DNA of 64,000 nt from Actinacidiphila paucisporea (lineage in GTDB: Bacteria > Actinomycetota > Actinomycetes > Streptomycetales > Streptomycetaceae): NCBI RefSeq assembly GCF_900142575.1, contig NZ_FRBI01000030.1, positions 1 through 64,000 on the forward strand, in the 5' to 3' direction. Shown here in pieces: positions 9,037 through 17,533 of this stretch. Under the pieces are notes generated by a model. That model did not search any database and was not told the origin of the DNA. It saw only the letters and a program-made list of their open reading frames with translations. Every line of letters begins with the position of its first letter. The first letter of the stretch is position 1. The translations under genes were made by a program, and so were the position numbers.

Positions 9037-10075
9037 CTATCCGCTGGGGTGGGCCGGGCCGCGTGAGAAGGTGCTTGACCGCGGCGCGACCGCCGTCGCC
9101 CATCCGAACATCGCGCTGATCAAGTACTGGGGCAAGCGCGACGAGCGACTCGTCATCCCGTACGTCGACAGCCTCTCGATGACTTTGAACATCTTCCCGA
9201 CGGTAACCACCGTCCGGCTCGTCCCTGAGGGGCAGGCCGACACCGTGATGTTGGATGGTACGTCCGCTTCGGGCGAACAGCGGCAGCGCGTCATCGCTTT
9301 CCTGGATCTGGTACGGGAGATGGCCGGGCGTACCGAACCGGCTGCCGTCGACACTCGTAACTCCGTCCCCACGGCGGCGGGGCTGGCGTCTTCGGCGAGT
9401 GGATTCGCTGCCCTGGCCGTCGCCGGCGCCGCCGCATACGGACTCGCTCTCGATCCCACTGCGCTGTCGCGTCTGGCCCGGCGCGGGTCTGCCTCGGCTG
9501 CCCGGTCGATATTCGGCGCCTTCGCAATATGCTACGCGGGCCGGGGTGTCGGGGCGGCCGCTGACCTCAGCTCCTATGCCGAGCCGGTGCCCGTCGCGAA
9601 GTTCGACCCGGCGCTGGTAATCGCCATGGTCAACGCGGGCCCCAAGCCAGTGTCCAGCCGCGCAGCCATGCGGCGAACCGTCGGTACATCGCCGCTCTAC
9701 CGGTCGTGGGCGCTCTCGAGCAAGGCTGATCTGTCCGACATGCAAGCAGCGCTGCAACGAGGCGATCTCGAAGCCGTCGGGGAGATCGCCGAGCGCAACG
9801 CCCTCGGCATGCACGCGACGATGCTGGCGGCCCGGCCGGCGGTGCGCTACCTGTCGCCGGCCACTGTGGCCGTGCTCGACAGCGTCCTGCAGCTCCGGAG
9901 GGACGGTTTCGCGGCCTACGCGACCATGGACGCCGGACCCAACGTCAAGGTGCTCTGCCATCAAGCGGATGCTGCTCGGGTGGCTGACACCGTGCACGGC
10001 GCCGCAGCTGGATGCTCGGTGGTCACCGCCCGCCGCGGGCCGGGCGCTCGCCTGCTGATCGGGGCCGAGCAGTGA
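9026..10075 (+). CDS. mvaD: Diphosphomevalonate decarboxylase
   Basis: About 349 aa GHMP-family enzyme making IPP from mevalonate diphosphate with loss of CO2. The start is ATG 9026 (MPIDYPLGWAGP), preceded by GGGGAGG and overlapping the mevalonate kinase end by 11 bp. Signatures are AHPNIALIKYWGKRD near residues 23-37 and the loop PTAAGLASSASGFAALA near 115-131. Third gene of the operon; its end overlaps the GTG start of the next gene. Confidence 0.95.
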   Translation: MPIDYPLGWAGPREKVLDRGATAVAHPNIALIKYWGKRDERLVIPYVDSLSMTLNIFPTVTTVRLVPEGQADTVMLDGTSASGEQRQRVIAFLDLVREMAGRTEPAAVDTRNSVPTAAGLASSASGFAALAVAGAAAYGLALDPTALSRLARRGSASAARSIFGAFAICYAGRGVGAAADLSSYAEPVPVAKFDPALVIAMVNAGPKPVSSRAAMRRTVGTSPLYRSWALSSKADLSDMQAALQRGDLEAVGEIAERNALGMHATMLAARPAVRYLSPATVAVLDSVLQLRRDGFAAYATMDAGPNVKVLCHQADAARVADTVHGAAAGCSVVTARRGPGARLLIGAEQ

Positions 10076-11190
10076 CCGACCAGGGAACGATTATCCGGCA
10101 TGCGCCGGGCAAGCTATTCATCGCAGGCGAGTACGCGGTGATGGAACCGGGCCACCCGGCGGTCCTCGTAGCGGTCGATCGCGAGGTCAGCGTCACCGTG
10201 TCGGGCTCCCACGGCGTCGACCTCGTGATCGACTCCGACCTCTGCCCAGGTCAGGCGAGATTCCAGCGGCGTAGCGGCGGGCTCGCGGGGCTCACTGCGG
10301 AAGACGCGCAACAGGCCCTGGACAGCCTCACCCATGTGGTGTCGGCGATCGAAGTGGTTGACGGACTGCTGGCCCAGCGCGAGTTGTCCGCGCCCCCGAT
10401 GCGCGTCTCGATCAGGAGCCGCCTGCACCGCGACGGAACCAAGCTCGGCCTGGGGTCGAGCGGCGCGGTGACGGTTGCGGTGGTGACAGCTGCGGCCGCA
10501 TACAGCGGTATGGAGTTATCGCCCGAAGCACGGTTCCGGCTCGCGATGTTGGCGACGGCGCGGCGCGAGCGCGGATCCTCCGGCGGCGATCTGGCTGCCA
10601 GCGTCTGGGGCGGTTGGATCTCGTATCAGGCGCCCGATCGGGCCGCGGTGCTTGACATGGTGGAACGCCGGGGCATCGAGGAGACGATCCGCGTGCCGTG
10701 GCCGGGTTTCGGTCTGCGGCGGTTGCCGCCACCCAGCGGACTCGCGCTGGAGGTGGGGTGGACAAGACAGCCGGCCAGTACCCCGTCGATGGCGGGGCGC
10801 CTGAGAGCACGCGAGTGGCAGGGCAGTGCCTCGCAACAGAGTTTCCTGGCGGACAGCGATGCGTGCGTGCGCGCCTCGATCCGCGCGCTCCAGCGGGGAG
10901 ACGACGACGAGCTGCTGCGACAGGTCCGAGGCTCCCGCCAGGTGCTCGCGGAGCTGGACGACGAGTTCCGGCTGGGCATCTTCACCACCGCGTTGACGGC
11001 GCTTTGCGACGCCGCCGAGGCCGTTGGTGGTGCGGCCAAACCATCGGGCGCCGGCGGCGGCGATTGCGGCATCGCGTTGCTGGACGCCACGGCCAAAAGG
11101 GAGATCGTTCGCCTGCGCAAGGAGTGGGCCGCCGCGGGGGTGCTCCCCATACCGATTCGAGTCCAGCCGACGAAAGGAAGCGTGGAATGA
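10072..11190 (+). CDS. mvaK2: Phosphomevalonate kinase
   Basis: About 372 aa GHMP kinase converting phosphomevalonate to the diphosphate. I choose GTG 10072, which overlaps the previous TGA (GTGA) and puts IIRHAPGKLFIAGEYAVMEP at the N-terminus. The ATP loop KLGLGSSGAVTVA and a C-terminal GAKPSGAGGGDCG-like segment (AAKPSGAGGGDCGIALL) are present. An ATG 60 bases upstream in frame lies inside the previous gene and would add a non-homologous leader. Confidence 0.95.
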   Translation: MTDQGTIIRHAPGKLFIAGEYAVMEPGHPAVLVAVDREVSVTVSGSHGVDLVIDSDLCPGQARFQRRSGGLAGLTAEDAQQALDSLTHVVSAIEVVDGLLAQRELSAPPMRVSIRSRLHRDGTKLGLGSSGAVTVAVVTAAAAYSGMELSPEARFRLAMLATARRERGSSGGDLAASVWGGWISYQAPDRAAVLDMVERRGIEETIRVPWPGFGLRRLPPPSGLALEVGWTRQPASTPSMAGRLRAREWQGSASQQSFLADSDACVRASIRALQRGDDDELLRQVRGSRQVLAELDDEFRLGIFTTALTALCDAAEAVGGAAKPSGAGGGDCGIALLDATAKREIVRLRKEWAAAGVLPIPIRVQPTKGSVE

Positions 11191-12278
11191 TCTCCGACCG
11201 CAAGGACGACCACGTCCGGTTCGCCGCAGAACAGCAACGTCACTTGGAGGGATACAACCAGTTCGACGATGTGTCCTTCATCCATCACGCCCTGGCCGGC
11301 ATCGACCGGTCCGATGTCTCCCTGGCCACACGGTTCGGCGGCATTGAATGGAAGGTTCCGCTGTACATCAACGCGATGACCGGCGGCAGTGCCAAGACCG
11401 GTGCCATCAACCGGGATCTGGCGATCGCCGCTCGCGAGACCGGCGTTCCCATCGCGACCGGTTCCATGAGCGCGTACTTCGCCGACGAATCCGTGGCCGA
11501 CACGTTCAGCGTGGTGCGCCGCGAAAACAAGGACGGGTTCATCATCGCGAACGTCAACGCGAACGCCTCCGTCGAGAGGGCTCAGCGGGGCATTGACCTG
11601 TTGCAGGCGGACGCCCTGCAGATCCACCTCAACGTCATCCAGGAAACGGTGATGCCGGAGGGTGATCGGTCGTTCTCCTCCTGGGCACCGCAGATCGAGA
11701 TGATCGCGGCCGGAGTTGATGTCCCGGTGATCGTGAAGGAGGTCGGCTTCGGCCTGAGTGGCGAAACCATCTCGCTCCTAGCGGAATTGGGAGTATGCGT
11801 GGCCGACGTCGCGGGCCGGGGTGGCACGAATTTCGCGCACATCGAGAACGACCGGCGGGATCACGCCGACTACTCCTATCTCAACGGCTGGGGACAATCC
11901 ACTCCCGCCTGCCTGCTGGATGCCCAGGGTGCCGGTATTCCGGTGCTGGCTTCGGGCGGTGTCCGCAGCCCGCTCGACGTGGTGCGTGGACTGGCGCTCG
12001 GAGCCGCGGCGGTGGGAGTGTCCGGCGGGTTTCTCAGGACCGTTCTCGACGGTGGCGTGCCGGCCCTGATCTCCCAGATCTCCGCATGGCTCGATCAGGT
12101 CGAAGCGCTGATGACCGCGTTGGGCGCGCGAACTCCGTCCGATCTGACCCAATGCGACGTGCTCGTCCGCGGCGACCTGCGCGCGTTCTGTGCCGACCGG
12201 GGAATCGAGACCCGCCGGTTGGCCACACGTTCTCTCTCCGGCACCACCATGCACGAGGCTGTTGGAGGCACCCGATGA
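11187..12278 (+). CDS. fni: Type II isopentenyl-diphosphate isomerase (FMN-dependent)
   Basis: About 363 aa; interconverts IPP and DMAPP using reduced FMN. The start ATG 11187 overlaps the previous stop (ATGA) and follows GAAAGGAAG. Recognisable parts are RKDDHVRFA at the N-terminus, INAMTGGS (substrate/flavin site), VKEVGFGLS, and the FMN phosphate site VLASGGVRSPLDVVRGLALG. The type I enzyme is not present. Supplies DMAPP for chain starting and for prenylation. Confidence 0.95.
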   Translation: MISDRKDDHVRFAAEQQRHLEGYNQFDDVSFIHHALAGIDRSDVSLATRFGGIEWKVPLYINAMTGGSAKTGAINRDLAIAARETGVPIATGSMSAYFADESVADTFSVVRRENKDGFIIANVNANASVERAQRGIDLLQADALQIHLNVIQETVMPEGDRSFSSWAPQIEMIAAGVDVPVIVKEVGFGLSGETISLLAELGVCVADVAGRGGTNFAHIENDRRDHADYSYLNGWGQSTPACLLDAQGAGIPVLASGGVRSPLDVVRGLALGAAAVGVSGGFLRTVLDGGVPALISQISAWLDQVEALMTALGARTPSDLTQCDVLVRGDLRAFCADRGIETRRLATRSLSGTTMHEAVGGTR

Positions 12279-13336
12279 ACGACAACCACTCGATCGCCGG
12301 CGTTCCCATGAAATGGGTGGGGCCGCTGAGGGTTTCGGGAAACGCTGCGACAACCGAGACGCAGGTTCCGCTGGCAACCTACGAGTCGCCCCTCTGGCCC
12401 TCCGTCGGCCGGGGCGCGAAGATCTCCATGCTGGTCGAGCACGGCATCGTCGCCACGCTTGTCGACGAGCGGATGACGCGCTCGGTGTTGGTCAAGGCCA
12501 AGGACGCACCGACGGCGTACCTGGCCGCATTGGAAGTTGACGCGCGACTCGACGAGTTGCGCGAAGTCGTACGGACCTGCGGCAGATTCACGGAGCTGAT
12601 CGGGTTCCGCCACGAGGTCGTGGCCAACCTGCTGTTCCTCCGGTTCGAGTTCACCACCGGCGACGCCTCCGGGCACAACATGGCGACGCTGGCCGCAGAC
12701 GCGCTCCTGACCCACATCCTGCAGGCCATCCCGGGAATTTCGTACGGTTCGATTTCGGGGAACTACTGCACCGACAAAAAGGCCACCGCCATCAACGGTA
12801 TCCTCGGTCGCGGGAAGAACGTAGTCGCTGAACTGCTTGTACCGCGCGACATCGTCCATGATGTGCTGCGCACCTCTGCCGCGAAGATAGCCGAGTTGAA
12901 TCTGAACAAGAACATGATCGGCACTCTGCTTGCCGGTGGAATTCGCTCGGCCAACGCGCATTACGCGAACATGCTGCTCGGATTCTATCTGGCGACGGGC
13001 CAAGATGCGGCCAATATCGTTGAGGGCTCGCAGGGTGTGACCGTGGCCGAAGATCGAGCCGGCGACTTGTACTTCTCCTGTACCCTGCCGAACCTTATCG
13101 TGGGAACGGTTGGGAACGGAAAGGGACTTGAGTTTGTCGAGGAAAATTTGACGCGGCTCGGCTGCCGGGCAGCGCGCGAACCCGGCGAGAACGCGCGCAG
13201 GCTCGCCGCCATCGCGGCTGCGGCGGTGCTGTGCGGCGAACTCTCACTCATGGCGGCGCAGACGAACCCGGGCGAACTCATGCGAGCGCACGTGCAATTC
13301 GAGCGCAAGACCGAGATCACGAAGATCGGAGGCTAG
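12275..13336 (+). CDS. HMG-CoA reductase (NADPH)
   Basis: About 353 aa; makes mevalonate from HMG-CoA. I start at ATG 12275, overlapping the previous stop; the longer frame upstream is antisense-like noise. The nucleotide-binding motif is GDASGHNM at 129-136, with TDKKATAINGILGRGKNVVAE and NIVEGSQGVTVAE further on, as in Streptomyces catalytic-domain-only enzymes. No membrane segments. Committed step of the pathway. Confidence 0.95.
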   Translation: MNDNHSIAGVPMKWVGPLRVSGNAATTETQVPLATYESPLWPSVGRGAKISMLVEHGIVATLVDERMTRSVLVKAKDAPTAYLAALEVDARLDELREVVRTCGRFTELIGFRHEVVANLLFLRFEFTTGDASGHNMATLAADALLTHILQAIPGISYGSISGNYCTDKKATAINGILGRGKNVVAELLVPRDIVHDVLRTSAAKIAELNLNKNMIGTLLAGGIRSANAHYANMLLGFYLATGQDAANIVEGSQGVTVAEDRAGDLYFSCTLPNLIVGTVGNGKGLEFVEENLTRLGCRAAREPGENARRLAAIAAAAVLCGELSLMAAQTNPGELMRAHVQFERKTEITKIGG

Positions 13337-13338
13337 AG

Positions 13339-14514
13339 ATGTCCGGGGATTTCACTATCGGAATTCACGACCTTTCCTTCGCGACGACGCAGTTCGTCCT
13401 GACGCACGCGACACTGGCCGCCTACAACGGCACCCCCGTCGGCAAGTACCACGCGGGTATCGGCCAGAGATCGATGAGTGTGCCCGCCGCCGACGAGGAC
13501 GTCGTGACCATGGCCGCCGCTGCCGTCGCCCCTATCGTCTCCCGGCATGGCTCCGACCTCATCCGGACGATCGTCTTCGCGACGGAGACATCCATCGACC
13601 AGGCCAGGGCGGCCGGAATACCTGTCCATTCGCTGCTGGGGCTTCCCTCGGCGACCCGGATCGTCGAGCTCAAGCAGGCGTGTTACGGCGCGACAGCGGC
13701 TCTGCAGTTCGCCATCGGCCTCGTCCGTCGTGATCGCTCGCAGCAGGTCCTCGTGATCGCCAGCGACGTCTCGAAGTACGACCTGGACACTCCCGGAGAA
13801 GCGACCCAGGGTGCGGCCGCGGTGGCCATGCTCGTCAGCGCGGATCCCGCACTCGTGCGGATCGAGGACCCGTCGGGTGTGTTCACGGCCGACATCATGG
13901 ATTTCTGGCGGCCGAACTATCGTGCTACCGCCCTGGTCGACGGCAAGGAGTCCGTCTCCGCGTACCTGCAGGCGGTGGAGGGGGCATGGAAGGACTACGC
14001 AGAACAAGGTGGTCGCCGGCTCGACGAGTTCAGCGCGTTCTGCTACCACCAACCGTTCACGAAGATGGCCTACAAGGCGCACCGGCACCTGCTCCAGTAT
14101 TGCGGGAGCAACATTGACGAGGGCGAGATCACCCGCGTCATCGGGCAGACGACGGCGTACAACACCGTCATCGGGAACAGTTACACCGCGTCGATGTACC
14201 TCGGGCTGGCCGCGTTGCTCGATAACGCCGATGACCTGAGCCACCAGGCCATCGGCTTCCTCAGTTACGGTTCCGGCAGCGTCGCCGAGTTCTTTGCCGG
14301 TACCGTGGTCCCCGGATATCGGTCACACCTGCGACGCGCAGCGCATCACGAGGTGATTGTCCGGCGCCAGGAAATCGATTACGCCAAGTACCGGGAACTC
14401 CACGAGCAGTCCTTGCCAGTTGACGGCGGGGACTATCGCGTGCCGAGGGAAACCACCGGGCCGTACCGGCTGGCCGCACTGTCCGGTCACAAGCGGATCT
14501 ACGAGCCGCGATAG
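13339..14514 (+). CDS. HMG-CoA synthase
   Basis: About 391 aa thiolase-fold enzyme condensing acetoacetyl-CoA with acetyl-CoA. Start ATG 13339, two bases after the reductase stop, with GGAGG upstream. The catalytic Cys is Cys115 in KQACYGATAALQ. The segment FCYHQPFTKMAYKAHRHL contains the conserved His, and GSYTASMYLGLAALLD and SYGSGSVAEF are family features. Last gene of the operon. No dedicated acetoacetyl-CoA synthase (NphT7 type) is beside it. Confidence 0.95.
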   Translation: MSGDFTIGIHDLSFATTQFVLTHATLAAYNGTPVGKYHAGIGQRSMSVPAADEDVVTMAAAAVAPIVSRHGSDLIRTIVFATETSIDQARAAGIPVHSLLGLPSATRIVELKQACYGATAALQFAIGLVRRDRSQQVLVIASDVSKYDLDTPGEATQGAAAVAMLVSADPALVRIEDPSGVFTADIMDFWRPNYRATALVDGKESVSAYLQAVEGAWKDYAEQGGRRLDEFSAFCYHQPFTKMAYKAHRHLLQYCGSNIDEGEITRVIGQTTAYNTVIGNSYTASMYLGLAALLDNADDLSHQAIGFLSYGSGSVAEFFAGTVVPGYRSHLRRAAHHEVIVRRQEIDYAKYRELHEQSLPVDGGDYRVPRETTGPYRLAALSGHKRIYEPR

Positions 14515-14519
14515 GACGC

Positions 14520-14541
14520 CCGCTGAGTCGCGGATCAGCGG
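14520..14541. terminator. Bidirectional hairpin between convergent genes
   Basis: Perfect arms CCGCTGA and TCAGCGG with an 8-base loop lie between the mevalonate operon end (14514) and the leftward regulator end (14535), overlapping the latter's stop codon. Confidence 0.5.
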
Positions 14542-15197
14542 CTCCGGGGGGCTACCAGGCCTGATTCGTAGGCAACGACCACGAGCTGGGCGCGGTCGCG
14601 GACCTGGAGCTTGACCATGGCCCGGTTGATGTGGGTCTTCGCCGTCAGCGGACTGATGACCATGCACTCGGCGATCTGGTTGTTGGACAGCCCCTGCGCG
14701 GCCAGGGTGACTGCCTCGCGTTCACGGTTGGTCAGCTCCTCCAACCCCGTGCCGACCGCTGTGCTCGTCGGTTGGGCGAGGTATCGGCTGATCAGCCTTC
14801 TGGTGATCGACGGTGCGAGCAGGGCGTCACCGCGCGCGGCGACGCGTACCGAGTGAAGAAGGTCGTCCGGTTCGATGTCCTTGACGAGATACCCCGCAGC
14901 GCCGGAGCGCAGCGCGTTGAACACGTACTCGTCGAGGCCGTAGTTGGTCAGGATGACTACGCGCACCCCGGCCAGGGCCGGGTCCGCGGCGATCTGCCGG
15001 GTCGTTTCGATACCGTCCATAACCGGCATCCGGATGTCGACGAGGGCGATATCGGGCAGGTATTGCCTGGCGAGGGCCAGGCCCTCCAAGCCGTTGGCAG
15101 CCTCGGCCACCACCTCGATGTCGTCCTCGGCGTCGAGAAGCGCGCGGAATCCGCCGCGCAGGAGCGACTGGTCGTCGAGCAGCAGGACACGAATCAT
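14535..15197 (-). CDS. NarL-type response regulator (orphan)
   Basis: About 220 aa, start ATG 15197. Receiver with a normal acidic pair (LLLDDQ), phospho-acceptor Asp in ALVDIRMP and Lys in GYLVKDIEPDD; the LuxR helix-turn-helix is LTNREREAVTLAAQG with SPLTAKTHINRAMVKL. It is very close in sequence to the regulator at 48278-48940, almost collinear without gaps in the receiver. Unlike that gene it has no kinase in front, only the last codons of one (15196-15273). It may be driven by the kinase at 48937-50064 and is a good candidate for binding the cluster palindromes. Confidence 0.93.
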   Translation of the reverse strand: MIRVLLLDDQSLLRGGFRALLDAEDDIEVVAEAANGLEGLALARQYLPDIALVDIRMPVMDGIETTRQIAADPALAGVRVVILTNYGLDEYVFNALRSGAAGYLVKDIEPDDLLHSVRVAARGDALLAPSITRRLISRYLAQPTSTAVGTGLEELTNREREAVTLAAQGLSNNQIAECMVISPLTAKTHINRAMVKLQVRDRAQLVVVAYESGLVAPRSR

Positions 15198-15273
15198 GGA
15201 ATCCGCGTCACCACCAGGAGTTCGGCCTGGACGGTGAAACCGCCCTGGGTGCGCGGTCGCGCGGGGGTGCTCA
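15196..15273 (-). pseudogene. Tail of a deleted histidine kinase
   Basis: About 25 codons ending in TQGGFTVQAELLVVTRIP and a TGA that overlaps the regulator ATG (ATGA). The kinase at 48937-50064 ends SEGGFSVQAELPLDRSS with the same overlap to its regulator. This is best read as the surviving 3' tip of a kinase gene after deletion of the rest. Confidence 0.6.
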
Positions 15274-15386
15274 TACGCGCACCCTAGCGGGTTCCGCCGC
15301 GAGCGACCCCGGCTCACGGACGACCTGTTGACTACCGTGCACGCGCCGACAGGCTACTCGGACAAGCCGGAAGGAGTGCTCCTGTG

Positions 15387-17324
15387 TCAAGCCGGTGGGT
15401 CGAGGCCCAGGAGTGAGGTGAGGAGGTCGCTGAGGATCTGCGGGCCATGCTGGGTGAGTATGGATTCGAGATGGAACTGCACGGATCGGAATCCTGCGCC
15501 CCGCAAGGCATGCACGTGGCCTGTGCGAGGGTCACGGCTGATGTCTACGGGCTTGCGCTGGTCGGTGCCGGGAATGAAGTCGTGTTCGGAGCCGGCGGCG
15601 TAGGTGTTGTAGAAGCCAACGAGTTCGGATCGGCCGAACAGGTTGACCGACTTCTGGACGCCTTGGTTGGGCACCGCGAGCCGCACGATTCCGAGGCCGA
15701 GCTCGGTGGCGAGTATCTGGTGACCCAAGCAGATGGACAGGAACGGGACGGTGCCGGCGAGCAGGTCCCGGGTGAGTAGGCGGAGGGTGTTCATGCGCGG
15801 GTCTGTCGTGTCGCGCGGGTCGCCGGGGCCGGGACCGACGATGACGAGGTCGAATTCCTCCGGGGACCGCGGATTGTCGAATCGCGTGATCGTGGTTCGG
15901 ACGCCGAGGGCCTGCAGTTGATGTCCGAGCATCCCCATGAACGTGTCCTCGTTGTCGACGACCAGCACACTCCGCCCGTCCAGCGCCGGGTCAGGTGTTC
16001 TCTGTGCTCCCTCGAACCAGAATCGCGACAGCGTGGTGTTGCGGGACTTCAGTGCCCGACGCACCTGGGGATCGGCGGCCGGTGGCGCGTGCGCTTCCAC
16101 CGCAGCCGGCTCACCGCGGGTGCCCTCCACCGCGAGGCCGAGCGCCTCGAGCATGCCTGCGGCCTTCGCCCGGGTTTCGGCGACCTCGGAATCAGGGTTG
16201 GAGTCACGGACGAGGGTGGCGCCGACGCCCAGCCGTAGCCAGCCGTCCTCGCGGACCTCGGCGGTCCGGATCATGATCGCCGAGTCGAGCGTGCGGCTGC
16301 CCACCGCATCGCGGCCGAGGAGCGCGAGAACGCCTCCGTAGTATCCACGGCCTGTCGTCTCATGACGGCCGATGACCCGGAAGGCGTTTTCGAGTGGACT
16401 GCCCGTGACGGTCGGAGCGAGTAGGGTCTCTCGCAGTAGGTCGCGTACGTCGAGAACGCTATGGCCGGTCAGGACGTATTCGGAGTGGGTCAGGCGTGCC
16501 ATTTCCTTGAGGAACGGGCCGTGGACCTGGCCGCCGGCTGTACACATGCGGGCCATCATTTTCAGTTCTTCGTCGACGACCATAAAGAGTTCGTTGGCCT
16601 CCTTCGGGTCGTTCAGGAACTCTAGGAGTCCGGAGATCTCCGGGCCGGTCGGGGGGTGCCGGTAGGTTCCACTGATGGGGTTCATCGAGACGGTCCCGTC
16701 AGCCATGCCGACGTGTAGTTCCGGCGACGCGCCGACGAACGTGCCCGCACCGGTGTGGAAGAGGAACGTCCAGTACGATCCGAGCTCGCCGGTCAGCAAG
16801 CGTCTGAAGATGGCGAGTTCCGTACGAACCGAGTAGTCGTCCAAGCGTGCGACAAAGGACCGCCTGATGACGAAGTTGGATCCCGCGCCCTGTCCGATCT
16901 CGTCACGCAGCACCCTTTTGACAATCGCCGCGTAGTCCTCATCGCCGATGTCGAATCCGGCCTCGGCCCCGCGCACTTGCTGCTCCGGCAGGCCTGCCAG
17001 GGCCTGACCGCGGGTGAGCTCAGCCTGCTCGTGGACTCGCATGGCGAGCAAGGGCGCGTGATCGTCGCGGCAGGCGAACCCACGTTCGGTGATCTGCCGA
17101 TACGGGATCGCGACGAGGAGGTCGTGTTGCGCGCCGCTCACCGGTCGGTCAGGCAGGGGCAGATCGGCGAGGTTGTCCACGGTGCAGACCTCGCCGGTCA
17201 GAACCTCCACGTTCGCGTCTGGCGCCGAGCCGGGCCGATAGAGCAGGGCGAAGGCACGCCCGTCCTCGCCGAGACCGGTCAGAACATCAGGAGGGCCGGC
17301 CGTGCTCGAATCCGTCCCAAACAT
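15387..17324 (-). CDS. PhzE-like 2-amino-2-deoxyisochorismate (or anthranilate) synthase
   Basis: About 645 aa, a fusion of a chorismate-binding domain (about 1-430) and a class I glutamine amidotransferase (about 455-640), as in PhzE. Start ATG 17324 with AAAGGGGA upstream; an in-frame extension to 17390 lacks a ribosome site. The synthase part shows ISGTYRHPPTGPE and LFMVVDEELKMMARMC; the amidotransferase part shows the nucleophile Cys in SICLGHQILATELG and the His/Glu motif VQFHLES. PhzE makes ADIC from chorismate and glutamine. With a PhzD-like isochorismatase and an EntA-like SDR nearby, but no PhzF, A/B or G, the likely end product is 3-hydroxyanthranilate, not phenazine. Divergent from the aspartate kinase gene across a palindrome. 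Confidence 0.92.
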   Translation of the reverse strand: MFGTDSSTAGPPDVLTGLGEDGRAFALLYRPGSAPDANVEVLTGEVCTVDNLADLPLPDRPVSGAQHDLLVAIPYRQITERGFACRDDHAPLLAMRVHEQAELTRGQALAGLPEQQVRGAEAGFDIGDEDYAAIVKRVLRDEIGQGAGSNFVIRRSFVARLDDYSVRTELAIFRRLLTGELGSYWTFLFHTGAGTFVGASPELHVGMADGTVSMNPISGTYRHPPTGPEISGLLEFLNDPKEANELFMVVDEELKMMARMCTAGGQVHGPFLKEMARLTHSEYVLTGHSVLDVRDLLRETLLAPTVTGSPLENAFRVIGRHETTGRGYYGGVLALLGRDAVGSRTLDSAIMIRTAEVREDGWLRLGVGATLVRDSNPDSEVAETRAKAAGMLEALGLAVEGTRGEPAAVEAHAPPAADPQVRRALKSRNTTLSRFWFEGAQRTPDPALDGRSVLVVDNEDTFMGMLGHQLQALGVRTTITRFDNPRSPEEFDLVIVGPGPGDPRDTTDPRMNTLRLLTRDLLAGTVPFLSICLGHQILATELGLGIVRLAVPNQGVQKSVNLFGRSELVGFYNTYAAGSEHDFIPGTDQRKPVDISRDPRTGHVHALRGAGFRSVQFHLESILTQHGPQILSDLLTSLLGLDPPA

Positions 17325-17461
17325 GTCGTTCCCCTTTGCGTGAGACCAGACCATCTCCTCGATACTGCGGCGGCGAAAGACGTCGCACAATAACGTGAGT
17401 CTCCATCGCGTGTTTCCGGTAACGACCCCGGTGCGATGGCGTGAATATCTGAATCAAGCGC

Positions 17462-17481
17462 TACTGCTCGTGTGGGTAGTG
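17462..17481. promoter_or_regulatory. Cluster palindrome, copy 2
   Basis: TACTGCTCGTGTGGGTAGTG in the 209-bp divergent region between the PhzE-like gene and aspartate kinase, about 53 bp before the kinase start. The right half and the eight-base core TCGTGTGG are identical to copy 6; the left arm has two mismatches. Confidence 0.65.
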
Positions 17482-17533
17482 GTCGGGCAGGTGTCTCACG
17501 ATTACGGTCGTGGCATACCTGTTCGAGAGAGCG

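Noticed and set aside
10698..12278. A 526-residue isomerase fusion
   Set aside because: The extra N-terminal part overlaps the phosphomevalonate kinase gene in another frame; the true start overlaps that gene's stop at 11187.
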